In this document: positions 1-10,155 of the stretch, one piece after another | Position numbering within the stretch: position 1 is the first letter of the stretch | How the letters are laid out: the number at the start of each line of letters is the position of its first letter | From: Ehretia macrophylla | Lineage: Eukaryota; Streptophyta; Magnoliopsida; Boraginales; Ehretiaceae | NCBI GenBank assembly: GCA_037974665.1 | Contig: CM075767.1 | Location: forward strand, 31,521,498 to 31,585,497 | Length of the DNA stretch: 64,000 bases | Direction: 5' to 3' | Made by a program: the position numbers and the translations under genes | The notes under the pieces: generated by a model | What the model was told of the DNA's origin: nothing | Database searches by the model: none | The model's input: the letters and a program-made list of their open reading frames with translations, nothing else

Positions 1-56
1 TCTAGGCTGGAACTGTGAACCGTTAACACATTAAGGAATTCTGCCCCTAACATGAT

Positions 57-176
57 GGGTGTCATCATACCAGCACTAATGCACCGGATCCCATCAGAAC
101 TCCGAAGTTAAGCGTGCTTGGGCGAGAGCAGTACTAGGATGGGTGACCCCCTGGGAAGTCCTTTTGTTGCACCCTC
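57..176 (+). rRNA. 5S rRNA: 5S rRNA gene, copy 1 (variant with internal T4)
   Basis: 5S rRNA is the small RNA of the large ribosomal subunit, transcribed by RNA polymerase III from internal promoter boxes. The 120-nt length, the terminal stem GGGTG/CACCC and the A box region AAGTTAAGCGTGCTTGGGC match plant 5S. Variants against the window consensus: C6T, G7C, T73C, C107T, G108T. The last two create TTTT at 162-165 inside the gene, a potential premature Pol III stop. The upstream flank is also divergent (ACACATTAAGGAATTCTGCC), so this copy may be silent. Confidence 0.95.
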
Positions 177-734
177 CTTTTCAATTTTTTTTCCTCCGGT
201 TAGGGTTGCCAAGATACTTTATCCACCACATTTCTATTATCAAATCCCATGGCACCTTGGGCAAGACAACTTCGCTTCACGTGGAGGCTGGGCCAGCAAA
301 CCGAGGGCGTAGGGCTTGTGACCATGTCTCCTTCGCTCTGGTGCCTATAACTTTTGTTCCGTAAGGAGTTATGCGGCGCACAGCGTACCGTTGGAAAGCT
401 CTCAAAGAGCTCTACGACGGGGGCAGCTAGCTTCCTCGCTATGCCCTTTTTTGGAGCCCAAAATCGAATCTTTTCATCAGTTTTGGGCCACATTTCATTT
501 ATAGCTTAGTTTTTTTGTCCCGGATCGTACGTCGTGAGCTGTTAAAAGGACGACAACCTTACTCATGGGACATTAGAGTGCCCTACAACGCGTCGATATC
601 TCGCCTTGCGAGGATGCTAGGATGTTGAAGTGGAAGGGTTGTCGTTAAGCCCATTACGCCTTCTGAATAGGCCATCTCTCTAGGCTGGGACTGTGAACCG
701 TGAACACATAAAGGAATTGTACCCTTATCATGAC

Positions 735-854
735 GGGTGCGATCATACCAGCACTAATGCACCGGATCCCATCAGAACTCCGAAGTTAAGCGTGCTTGGG
801 CGAGACTAGTACTAGGATGGGTGACCCCCTAGGAAGTCCTCGTGTTGTACCCCC
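735..854 (+). rRNA. 5S rRNA: 5S rRNA gene, copy 2
   Basis: Full length. Variants G72C, G97A, C114T. It is followed by a spacer of the class marked by TTTTTATCTGTTTC and GTTGTTGTTAAGCCC (class I in this annotation). Confidence 0.97.
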
Positions 855-1411
855 CTTTTCAATTTTTTTTCCTTCGGTTATGGTTGCCAAGATACTTTAT
901 CTACCACATTTCTATTATCAAATCCCACGGCACCTTAGGCAAGACAACTTCGCTTCACGTGGAGGCTGGGCCAGCAAACCGAGGGCATAGGGCTTGTGAC
1001 CATGTCTCCGTCGCTCCGGCGCCCATAACTTTTTATCTGTAAGGAGTTACGCGGCGCACAGCATACCGTTGGAAAGCTCTTCGAGAGCTCTATGACGAGG
1101 GCAGCTAGCTTGCTCACTTTTCCCTTTTTGGAGCCCAAAATCCAACGTTTTTATCTGTTTCAGGCCACTTTTCTAATTTGGCTCATTTTTTTCGTTCCGT
1201 ATCGTACGTCGTGAGCTATTAAAAGGACGACAAACCTACTCGCGGGACATTAGAGGGCTCTACAACGCGTCGATATCACATCTTGCGAGGTTGCTTCGTT
1301 GTTGAAGCGGATGGGTTGTTGTTAAGCCCATTGGGCCTTCTGAATGGGCCATCCCTCTAGGCTGGGACTGTGAACCGTTAACACATAAAGGATTTGTGCC
1401 CTCAACATGAT

Positions 1412-1531
1412 GGGTGTGATCATACCAGCACTAATGCACTGGATCCCATCAAAACTCTGAAGTTAAGCGTGCTTGGACGAGAGTAGCACTAGGATTGGTG
1501 ACCCCCTGGGAAGTCCTCGTGTTGCACCCCC
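1412..1531 (+). rRNA. 5S rRNA: 5S rRNA gene, copy 3 (diverged)
   Basis: Full length but with seven changes: C6T, C29T, G41A, C47T, G66A, T76C, G85T. G66A lies in the A box/intermediate element region and G85T in the C box, so promoter strength may be reduced. Confidence 0.95.
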
Positions 1532-2089
1532 CTTTTCAATTTTTCTTTCCACCGGTTAGGGTTGCCACGATACTTTATCCACCACATTTCTATTATCGTA
1601 TCCCACGGCACCTTGGGCAAGACAACTTCGATTCACGTGGAGGCTGGGCCCGCAAACCGAGGGCGTAGGGCTTGTGACCAGCTCTCCGTCGCTTCGGTGC
1701 CAATTACTTTTGATCCGTAAGGAGTTACGCGGCGCACAGCATATCGTTGGAAAGCTCTTCGAGAGCTCTACGATGGGGGCAGCTAGCTTGCTCGATGTGC
1801 CCTTTTTGGAGCCCAAAATCGAACGTTTTCATTAGTTTAGGGCCACTTTTCTAATTTTGCTCTGTTATTCCATCCCGTATCGTACGTCGTGGGCTGTTAA
1901 AAGGACGACAACTTTACTCGCGGGACATTAGAGGGCCCTACAATGCGTCTATATCTCGTCTTGCGAGGATGCTGGGTTGTTGAAGCGGATGGGTTGTCGT
2001 TAAGCCCATTGCGCCTTCTGAATGGGCCATCTCTCTAGGCTGGCACTGTGAACCGTTAACACATAAAGGAATTGTGCCCTCAACATGGC

Positions 2090-2209
2090 GGGTGCGATCA
2101 TACCAGCACTAATGCACCAGATCCCATCTGAACTCCGAAGTTAAGCGTGCTTGGGCGAGAGTAGTACTAGGATGGGTGACCCCTTGGGAAGTCCTCGTGT
2201 TGCATCCTC
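2090..2209 (+). rRNA. 5S rRNA: 5S rRNA gene, copy 4
   Basis: Full length. Variants G30A, A40T, C95T, C116T. The spacer after it belongs to the class with CCCTTTTTTGGAGCCC and ACTCACGGGACATTAG (class III). Confidence 0.97.
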
Positions 2210-2767
2210 CTTTTAAATTTTTTTTCCTCCGGTTAGGGTTGCCAAGATACTTTATCCACCACATTTCTATTATCAAATCCCACAGCACCTTGGGCAAGAC
2301 AACTTTGTTTCACGTGGAGGCTGGGCCAGCAAACCGAGGGCGTAGGACTTGTGACGAGGTCACCTTCGCTCCAGTGCCCATAACTTTTGATCCGTAAGGA
2401 GTTACACGGCGCACAGTATACCGTTGGAAAGCACTCCGAGAGCCTTACGATGGGGGCAGCCAGCTTGCTCGCTATGCCCTTTTTTGGAGCCCAAAATCGA
2501 ATGTTTTCATCAGTTTTGGGCCACTTTTGTTTTTTAGCTCTGCTTTTTCGTCCCGGATCGTACGTCGTGAGCTGTTAAAGGGACGACAACCTTACTCACG
2601 GGACATTAGAGGGCCCTACAACACGTCGATATTTCGTCTTGCGAGGATGCTGGGTTGTTGAAGTGGATGGGTTGTTGTTAAGCCCATTGCGCCTTCTGAA
2701 TGGGCCATCTCTCTAGGCTGGGACTGTGAACTGTTAACACATAAAGGAATTGTGCCCTCAACATGAT

Positions 2768-2887
2768 GGGTGTGATCATACCTGCACTAATGCACCGGAT
2801 CCCATCAAAACTCCGAAGTTAAGCGTGCTTGGGCGAGACTAGTACTAGGATGGGTGACCCCCTGGGCAGTCCTCGTGTTGTACCCCC
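2768..2887 (+). rRNA. 5S rRNA: 5S rRNA gene, copy 5
   Basis: Full length. Variants C6T, A16T, G41A, G72C, A100C, C114T. Its spacer is a mosaic of class I (TTTTTATCTGGAAG) and class II (TTTTCATCAGTTTC) markers. Confidence 0.96.
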
Positions 2888-3444
2888 ATTTTCAATTTTT
2901 TTTCCTCCGGTTATGGTTTCCAAGATACTTTATCCACCACATTTCTATTATCGAATCCCACGGCACCTTGGGCAAGACAACTTCGATCCACGTGGAGGAT
3001 GGGCCCGCAAACCGAGGGCATAGGGCTTGTGACCAGGTCTCTGTCGCTCCGGTGCCCATAACTTTTTATCTGGAAGAAGTTACGCGGCATACAGCATACC
3101 GTTGGAAAGCTCTTCGAGTGCTCTACGAGGGGGTAAGCTAGATTGCTTGCTGTACCCTTTTTGGAGCCCAAAATCGAATGTTTTCATCAGTTTCGGGCCA
3201 GTTTTCTAATTTTGCTCTATTATTCCGTCCCGTATCGTATGTCATGAGCTGTTAAAAGGATGAAAACCTTACTCGCGGGACATTAGAGGGCCCTACAACG
3301 CGTCAATATCTCATCTTGCGAGGATGCAGGGTTGTTGAAGCAGATGGGTTGTCGTTAAGCCCATTGCGCTTACTGAATGGGCCATCTCTCTAGGCTGGGA
3401 CTGTCAACCGTTAACACATAAAGGAATCGTGCCCTCAACATGAT

Positions 3445-3564
3445 GGGTGCGATCATACCAGCACTAATGCACCGGATCACATCAGAACTCCGAAGTTAAG
3501 CGTGCTTGGGCGAGACTAGTACTAGGATGGGTGACCCCGTGGGAAGTCCTCGTGTTGCACCCCC
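3445..3564 (+). rRNA. 5S rRNA: 5S rRNA gene, copy 6
   Basis: Full length. Variants C35A, G72C, C95G. Confidence 0.96.
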
Positions 3565-4121
3565 CTTTTCAATTTTTTTTTCTCCGGTTATGGTTGCCAA
3601 GATACTTTATCCACCACATTTCTATTATTGAATCCCACGGCACCTTGGGCAAGACAACTTCGCATCACGTGGAGGCTGGGCCCGCAAACCGAGGGCGTAG
3701 GGCTTGTGACCAGGTCTTCGTCGTTCTGGTGCCCATAACTTTTGATCCGTAAGGAGTTACGTGTTGCACAGCGTACCGTTGGAAATCTCTTTTAGAGCTC
3801 TACGACGGGGGCAGCTAGATTGCTCGCTGTACCCTTTTTAGAGCCCAAAATCAAACGTTTTCATCTATTTCGGGCCACTTTTCTAATTTAGCTCTATTTT
3901 TCCGTTTCGGATCGTACGTCATGAGCTGTTAAAAGGACGACAAACTTACTCGCTGGACATTAGAGGGCCCTACAACGCGAAGATAACACATTTTGCGAGG
4001 ATGTTGCGTTGTTGAAGCGGATGGGTTGTTGTTAAGCCCATTGGGCCTTCTGAATGGGCCATCTATCTAGGCTGGGACTGTGAACCATTAACATATAAAG
4101 GAATTGTGCCCTCAACATGAT

Positions 4122-4241
4122 GGGTGCGATCATACCAGCACTAATGCAACGGATCCCATCAGAACTCCGAAGTTAAGCGTGCTTGGGCGAGTGTAGTACT
4201 AGGATGGGTGACCCCCAGGGAAGTCCTCGTGTTGCACCCCC
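4122..4241 (+). rRNA. 5S rRNA: 5S rRNA gene, copy 7
   Basis: Full length. Variants C28A, A71T, T96A. Confidence 0.97.
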
Positions 4242-4765
4242 CTTTTCAATTTTTTTTCCTCCAGTTAAGGTTGCCAAGATACTTTATCCACCAAATTTCT
4301 ATTATCGAATCCCACGGCACCTTGGGCAAGAAAACTTCGCTTCACGTGGAGGCTGGGCCCACAAACCGAGGGCGTAGGGCTTGTGACCAGGTCTCCGTCG
4401 CTCCGGTGCCCATAACTTTTGATCCGTAAGGAGTAACGCGGCGCACAGCATACCGTTGGAAATCTCTTCGAGAGCTCTACGACGGGGGTAGCTAGATTGC
4501 TCGTTGTGCCCTTTTTAGAGCCCAAAATCGAACATTTTTATATGTTTCGGGCCACTTTTCTAATTTAGCTCCGTTTTTCCGTTTCGGATCGTACGTCGTG
4601 AGCTGTTAAAAGGACGACAAACCTACTCGCGGGACATTAGAGGGCCCTACAACGCGACGATAACACATCTTGCGAGGATGCTGCGTTGTTGAAGCGGATC
4701 GGTTGTTGTTAAGCCCATTGGGCCTTTTGAATGGGCCATCTCTCTAGGCTGGGACTGTGAACCGT

Positions 4766-4798
4766 TAACACATAAAGGAATTGTGCCCTCAACATGAT
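4766..4798 (+). promoter_or_regulatory. Upstream 5S promoter elements (representative, gene at 4799)
   Basis: The 33 bases before the gene carry an A/T-rich CATAAA at -28 to -23 and a GC dinucleotide at -14/-13. Plant 5S genes are known to use a TATA-like element near -28, a GC near -12 and a C at -1, together with the internal A box, intermediate element and C box bound by TFIIIA. Position -1 is T here and C in many other units (for example 734). The conserved AACCGTTAAC just upstream (about -40 to -32) is present in nearly every unit; its role is unknown. Confidence 0.7.
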
Positions 4799-4918
4799 GG
4801 GTGCGATCATACCAGCACTAATGCACCGGATCCCATCAGAACTCCGAAGTTAAGCGTGCTTGGGCGAGAGCAGTACTATGATAGGTGACCCCCTGGGAAG
4901 TCCTCATGTTGCATCCCC
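4799..4918 (+). rRNA. 5S rRNA: 5S rRNA gene, copy 8 (unit hit by insertion)
   Basis: Full length. Variants T73C, G81T, G85A, G108A, C116T. Its downstream spacer is split after 5084 by the element at 5085-8962 and resumes at 8963; gene-to-gene distance minus the element and one target copy is 676 bp. Confidence 0.95.
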
Positions 4919-4919
4919 C

Positions 4920-4934
4920 TTTTCAAATTTTTTT
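4920..4934 (+). terminator. RNA polymerase III terminator (representative)
   Basis: TTTT follows directly after the C-run closing the gene, and a second run of seven T lies five bases further on. This double T-run is repeated after almost every 5S copy in the window, which fits Pol III termination in a run of four or more T. Confidence 0.8.
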
Positions 4935-5079
4935 CCTCCGGTTAGGGTTGCCAAGATACTTTATCCACCACATTTCTATTATCGAATCCCACGGCACCTT
5001 AGGCAAGACAACTTCGCTTCACGTGGAGCCTGGGCCCATAAACCGAGGCCGTAGGGCATGTGACCAGGTTTCTGTCTCT

Positions 5080-5084
5080 CCGGT
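5080..5084. repeat. Target-site duplication CCGGT, left copy
   Basis: CCGGT immediately before the element start TGTCACGCCC; the same five bases follow the element at 8963-8967. Uninterrupted units read CTCCGGTGCCCATAAC here, with one CCGGT. Confidence 0.93.
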
Positions 5085-5716
5085 TGTCACGCCCTAACCC
5101 GGCCTATGAAGGTTAGACTAGGGTGTGATCTAAACGTTCATATCATTTCACGTACTTAACCGTTCATGAAGATTTAACACTTAACGTTCTGGCCTAAACT
5201 CCAAAATTTTTCGGTAAACCGGCAGCATAACGGCTATAATTGGACTCTTTGGTTTGACCTAATTCTCTAAACGCCTCAATTATTCCAATCATTAATCCAA
5301 TTCCATTAAGGACTCCTATTTGTCACCAACCGATTTGCCTACTAGTTTATATTGAAAGTCTCGTTTGGTTAATAAGCCTAACATGATAACTATGTCCCGT
5401 TTATTTGTCAATTTCCTATCATGCAAGTACCTATTATCCTTTAGTTTGCAAATGAGCACCTAAGTGAAATTAGATAGAATTAACCTAGTTGATTTTTCAT
5501 CTAGTGGTTTGAATGCCTACGATAACTACCAATTAAGAAAACGAAAGCAAACCACCAAATAAAAGTTCGTCCGGCTATAGGTAGTACAATCCCAGAATTA
5601 GACCCAAATTACAACGGGGTCATTTACATCAATAAAATGAATAGTTTGCAATCAAACACAACATCCATATAGCAACCACTTTCAGGCAAAGCACAAAAGC
5701 ACGTAGGGACAGACAA

Positions 5717-5776
5717 TCACTCCAAGGAATTATCGATAGGCACGTTGTCCTCGGGTACCTGTACCTGTTCTTCTTC
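5717..5776 (-). other. Conserved 60-nt exon-like ORF in element 1
   Basis: On the minus strand an acceptor-like TTTGTTATCACAG is followed by GT and then 19 sense codons rich in Glu, Asp, Gln and Val, ending TTG-GAG-TGA (Leu-Glu-stop). Element 2 has the same frame, the same length and the same stop at 31711-31770. It could be the end of a spliced LTR-derived transcript; the function is unknown. Confidence 0.4.
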
Positions 5777-5796
5777 ACCTGTGATAACAAAGAGGG

Positions 5797-5814
5797 TGAG
5801 TCCTTATGAACTCA
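5797..5814 (-). other. Small conserved stem-loop TGAGT...ACTCA in element 1
   Basis: TGAGT pairs with ACTCA across an 8-base loop. The matching site in element 2 is 31672-31689, and a stronger 9-bp version occurs in the nested element at 26650-26674, each time just before the exon-like segment or the equivalent position. Confidence 0.4.
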
Positions 5815-6313
5815 GCGAGGGGGAACGAGAAATACGTTTTGAAACTCATTTTCTGGTTCAATTTATGAAAACTCTTTTTGAGAAAATGTCACGTATTACA
5901 AATAATAAGGTACGCAATTATAAGAAACAAATCGAGTAACGGATACAAAGTAAGGGAACAAAAATACCAGTCTTTCCTCCCCAAGGTTCTCTAGGAACCA
6001 AGCGAGAGTACTTATACACATAGTAAAAAGGATACGGTGAGCATTTGCTCTCAATATCAATTTCGATTCATTTGGTGCGGCTGACTTCAATAATCCACTT
6101 ATCGCTCCCAATTGGGTGTAATCCGGATATACCCCGAAACCTACGACCCAACTCTCCGAGAGTGGAATGCCAAGCGAGAGAGGGAGTTGGACCATGGTAG
6201 TCACGGGAGCACCGGCAAGCCCTATGCCGCCCGGCGTTCGTGAAACGCTACCATGCCACAATGAAAGGTTGCAACCTTGTATACAATGCCCATTTATGTC
6301 ATTTAACATTTCA

Positions 6314-6680
6314 CATTAGGAGGTCAACAAAGTAGGTTGCCTCCGAGCAAGTATATGATCACATTTTGACATATTGGCATATAAGGCATTGTAAGAACAT
6401 ATAATCATTTCATATATCTATTTGAAAGCAATTAACTTTAACGGGCAGCCAAGTAATCATGTTCAAATAAACCATTGAATATCTTTTAACAATTCACATT
6501 AAGAGGACAACAAAGTAGGTTGCCTCCGAGCAATTCCAAGATCACATATTGCCAAGTAAACGAACGAGGCATGCTTGACATGAAATTTCACTTGTAGAAC
6601 ACATAGAGTCATATGAACATTAAACGGGCAGCCATGTAACACATGCAAGTCAAGCCATATAACTCATTTCGAAGTCCACA
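6314..6680. repeat. Duplicated segment, period about 183 bp, in element 1
   Basis: The sequence around AGTAGGTTGCCTCCGAGCAA at 6331 recurs at 6514, both followed by GATCACAT and later by GGGCAGCCA(A/T)GTAA. Element 2 has only one copy of this segment (about 31067-31100 in reverse orientation), so the duplication arose in element 1 or was lost elsewhere. Confidence 0.7.
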
Positions 6681-7224
6681 TAATCAAGTGATACGATTAT
6701 TCAACATGCAATGACATCAATCATGGGTTCGGGTGCAAGAAAAGCTTATTTGTCAACATGCAATGATCAAAATCACATTTGAAGTTATAAGACATTTACG
6801 GGCAGCCCACTAAGAATGTAATTCCCACACAATGTCTAATTGATCAATACTTAGCAAAACTACCTAGTCATTAGGGTTTACATGTCATGTATATTCGTGC
6901 AATTTGAGCCTCAACCCAACTCAAAGTCAATCTCAAACCATGCATCATTTAATTCAACATCCTCAAACATTCAAAACAGTCCACACAACATCCCGTAGCT
7001 ATAATCCCAAGCATTTAATTCAACAAGAGGAGTCACAACAATTTTCTAAGCACAACATTAAGTGAAACCCTTACTGCAATAGGCTGTCTTCTCACAATCA
7101 ATCGGATAAGAAAACAATCTCCAAATTCAGTGAATAAGATGTCAAATTAAATCTTAATACGTTAACTAAAATCAGAAACAAACCTTGCATCAATTGGAGT
7201 TCGGGATCATTAGATATAGCCGAA

Positions 7225-7640
7225 ACAGTGGAATAGCACAAAACTGTCCAGATTTGCACACTTTTCAGAAATTGACGTTTTTGAGGTCCTTAGGGTCAGT
7301 TTTAGCCTTGGTCCATTTCTGATAAAATTGTCCAGAACTGAAAAATATATCAGTACACCAAATTTCATGCATTTTGGACATCATTTACAAAGTAAAATAT
7401 GGTTCGTTCCACAAGGTCAGTGCATCTGCCAAAACCTGCTTCAGTTTTCCAGATTTCCAGATTTGGTCACATTTTAAATATTTGCCATTTTGAGGACCTT
7501 AGAGTCAAAATTAGCTTCGGCCTATTTCTGGGAAAAATGTTCAAAACCGTCCAAAATAGGCACTTACCAATTTTCAAGAATTTTTAACATCATTTTCCTA
7601 TCTAAACTTACCTCGAACAGACTGGTCAGAGAGCTGTCAA
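7225..7640. repeat. Internal diverged duplication (about 207 bp) in element 1
   Basis: Two diverged copies share GAGG(T/A)CCTTAG(G/A)GTCA, GCCT(T/A)GGTCCATTTCTG / TTCGGCCTATTTCTG and CCAA(A/T)TTTCA(T/A)G in the same order. The same pair is found in elements 2 and 3, so it is ancestral to the family. Confidence 0.65.
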
Positions 7641-8129
7641 CAATTTCGACTTCACCTAGCATCATTTTCAAGCCAAGATCTTGCCATGCATGGTTGTTTA
7701 AGCTTATGAACGACCATATATCTCAATTAAAGAAGCAAATACACACATTTATGAGCATGTATGTGAATTTTTGAAGAGTTTTCAAAAGGTTTTAACCCTC
7801 ACCTTAGCAATCAACCCAAAAAATGCTCAAAACCTTGTTGAAGCTCAAATCTCTTCTTCTTCTTGCTTAGCCGAGATTCCAACTAGCTTTTCTCTATTTT
7901 TCCTAGCTTAGTGATCAATCTCTTAGCACATGCATGAGGTTAGAACAAGAAGAAAAGAAGTGGAAGCTTAAAAACTCACCAAGGCCGAAAATGGTGACTC
8001 AAAATGCTTGCATGTGTGTTTCTTGCATCCTAGCTTGCTTTGGTGAGTTTCTTTGCTTGTGGTTTTTCTTGATGCACCATAGGATGATGAAGATGAGCTA
8101 AGAGGTGGAGAGAACTCAGCCAAAACCGA

Positions 8130-8200
8130 AATGGAGAGAGAGAGTGAGAGGGAGAGAGAGAAAATGTGAGGAAAGTGAGAGAAATGAGAGAAAAATGAGG
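8130..8200 (-). repeat. Purine-rich GA tract in element 1
   Basis: GAGAGA-type low-complexity sequence on the + strand, that is C/T-rich on the inferred sense strand. Elements 2 (about 29400-29475) and 3 (about 42905-42985) have it at the same place. C/T-rich leaders are common in plant transcripts. Confidence 0.7.
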
Positions 8201-8514
8201 CTTTTGCAAAAGTTGATGCATATGTTGGCCTTGGGCATGCAAAAATTCAGATTTGTGTCATCTTTTGAATTGTTTTAACATGTGTGTAAGAGAATGTTGG
8301 GTATTTAGGGATTTTAGGTAGAATAGAATATAGGATATGTTTAGAGGTTTGTGAGATTTTGTCTTGTAGTGAGTTTAAAATATAATATTTAGGTGTTAGT
8401 GGATTTTGTAGAGATTTGAATTAGGATTATAATAATAGTTAGTGGTGTTTGTAGGATTATTTTATAGTCTAGTGCTTTGTGTAGGATTCTTTATTGATTA
8501 GCGTGCGGGCACGC

Positions 8515-8950
8515 TTTCCTAAGTCTAGGGCACGCACTACAAGACACACACAGAAATCAATACAAGGCACGAATAACGAGGTAGACACGAACTACGAGGT
8601 AAGACACGGACTTCAATACTAATGCACGCAATCCTAGGTGAATGCACGTAAACCAATGCAAGGCACGTAATTCAATGTAATGCATGCAAATCGAGGTACG
8701 ACTCTTAAACCTAGGTTAAGGTACGCAGTTCAAGGTTAGGGCACACAAAATGAGGTAACGCACGTACATCGAGGTCAGGGCACGTATTTTTAGGTACCGC
8801 ACGTGAGTCAGAGATTAGGGCACACTATTCTAGGTCAAGGCACATATGACGAGGTATGCACGAAAACCAAGACAAGATACGTCATCCAAGGTCGGTCATT
8901 TAATTTTAGGTCTAAGGCGCGCAAATTGAGGTAGGACATGTTATTCGGGG
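8515..8950 (-). repeat. Degenerate short tandem repeats (about 20 bp) at one end of element 1
   Basis: A run of imperfect repeats built around AGGTnAGGGCACGnA: GGCACGTA, GGTACGCAG, GGGCACAC, GCACGTAC, GGCACGTATT, GCACGTGAG and so on. The array lies at the inferred 5' end of the LTR and differs in length between the three elements. Confidence 0.7.
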
Positions 8951-8962
8951 TTGGGCCTCACA

Positions 8963-8967
8963 CCGGT
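8963..8967. repeat. Target-site duplication CCGGT, right copy
   Basis: Right-hand partner of 5080-5084; the 5S spacer resumes in register with CCGGTGCCCATAACTTTTGA. Confidence 0.93.
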
Positions 8968-9357
8968 GCCCATAACTTTTGATCCGTAAGGAGTTACGTG
9001 GCGCACAACATACTGTTGGAAAGCTCTTCGAGAGCTCTACGATGGGGACAGCCAGCTAGCTCGCTGTGCCCTTTTTGGAGCCCAAAATCGAACGTTTTCA
9101 TCAGTTTCGGGCCACTTTTCTAATTTTGCTCTGTTATTCCGTCCCGTATCGTACGTCGTGAGCTGTTAAAAGGACGACAACCTTACTCGCTGGACATTAG
9201 AGGCCCTACAATGCGTCGATATCTCGTCTTGCGAGGATGCTGGGTTGTTGAAGCGGATGGGTTGTCGTTAAGCCCATTTGGCCTTCTGAATGGACCATCT
9301 CTCTAGGCTGGGACTGTGAACCGTTAACACATAAAGGAATTGTGCGATCAACATGAC

Positions 9358-9477
9358 GGGTGCGATCATACCAGCACTAATGCACCGGATCCCATAAGAA
9401 CTCCAAAGTTAAGCGTGCTTGGGCGAGAGTAGTACTAGGATGGGTGACCCCCTGGGAAATCCTATTGTTGCACCCCA
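9358..9477 (+). rRNA. 5S rRNA: 5S rRNA gene, copy 9
   Basis: Full length. Variants C39A, G48A, G102A, C107A, G108T. The upstream flank has GTGCGATCAACATGAC instead of the usual GTGCCCTCAACATGAC. Confidence 0.95.
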
Positions 9478-10035
9478 CTTTTCAATTTTTTTTGCACCGG
9501 TTAGGGTTGCCAAGATACTTTATCCACCACATTTCTATTATCGAATCCCACGGCACCTTGGGCAAGACAACTTCGCTTCACGTGGAGGCTGGGCCCGCAA
9601 ACCGAGGGCTTAGGGCTTGTGACCAGGTCTCCTTCGCTCCGGTGCCCATAACTTTTGATCCGTAAGGAGTTACGCGGCGCACAACATACCGTTGGAAAGC
9701 TCTCCGAGAGCTCTATGACGGGGGCAGCCAGCTTTCTTGCCATGCCCTTTTTTGGAGCCCAAAATCGAATGTTTTCATCAGTTTCGGGCAACTTTTCTTT
9801 TGTAGCTCTATTTTTCCGTCCAGGATCGTACGTCGTGAGCAGTTAAAAGGACGACAACCTTACTCACAGGACATTAGAGGGCCCTACAATGCGTCGATAT
9901 CTCGTCTTGCGAGGATGATGGGTTGTTGAAGCGGATGGGTTGTCGTTAAGCTTATTGCGCCTTCTGATTGGGCCCTCTCTCTAGGCTGGGACTGTGAACC
10001 GTTAACACATAAAGGAATTGTGCCCTCAACATGAC

Positions 10036-10155
10036 GGGTGCGATCATACCAGCACTAATGCACCGGATCCTATTAGAACTCCGAAGTTAAGCGTGCTTGG
10101 GCTAGACTAGTACTAGGATGGGTGACCCCCTGGGAAGTCCTCGTGTTGCACCCCC
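10036..10155 (+). rRNA. 5S rRNA: 5S rRNA gene, copy 10
   Basis: Full length. Variants C36T, C39T, G68T, G72C. The T-run after the gene is interrupted by one A (TTATTTTT). Confidence 0.96.

Larger units (their letters stand above)
1..5084 (+). repeat. 5S rDNA tandem array, block 1 (units about 677 bp)
   Basis: Eight head-to-tail units on the + strand with gene starts at 57, 735, 1412, 2090, 2768, 3445, 4122 and 4799, so the spacing is 675-678 bp throughout. Each unit is a 120-nt 5S gene, a C-run followed by TTTT and a longer T-run, then roughly 557 bp of spacer. Recurrent spacer landmarks are CATAACTTTTGATCCGTAAG, GTTGGAAAGCTCT, GGATCGTACGTCGTGAGC, GGACATTAGAGGGCCCTAC and the pre-gene segment AACCGTTAACACATAAAGGA. 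Bases 1-56 are the upstream flank of the first gene; the array runs off the left edge. The block is interrupted at 5085 by a mobile element inserted into the spacer of the eighth unit. Confidence 0.97.
5085..8962 (-). mobile_element. Element 1: 3.9 kb TG...CA element (long solo LTR or LTR-like non-autonomous element)
   Basis: 3878 bp, beginning TGTCACGCCC and ending GGGCCTCACA, so the ends are imperfect inverted repeats with the TG...CA termini of plant LTRs. A perfect 5-bp target duplication (CCGGT) flanks it. It is homologous over its whole length to element 2 in opposite orientation, and to element 3. I see no paired LTRs, no reverse transcriptase, integrase or gag reading frame and no primer-binding site, so a solo LTR of a Ty3/gypsy-like family is the best reading; a non-autonomous unit mobilised as a whole is the alternative. 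The sense strand is taken as minus, because in that direction the sequence shows a C/T-rich leader, GGTGAG/GGTAAG donor-like sites and a short conserved terminal exon-like ORF. An insertion between 5S genes is expected to be neutral for the array. Confidence 0.85.

Noticed and set aside
7399..7774. Open frames of 62 and 94 codons in element 1, with similar ones at 29824-30177 and 43507-43713
   Set aside because: They overlap the 207-bp duplication and reflect shared non-coding DNA; they are antisense to the inferred transcript and change length through indels.
5085..8962. Helitron or DNA transposon as the identity of element 1
   Set aside because: A 5-bp target duplication with TG...CA ends fits LTR integration; Helitrons make no duplication, and no transposase or long terminal inverted repeat is present.
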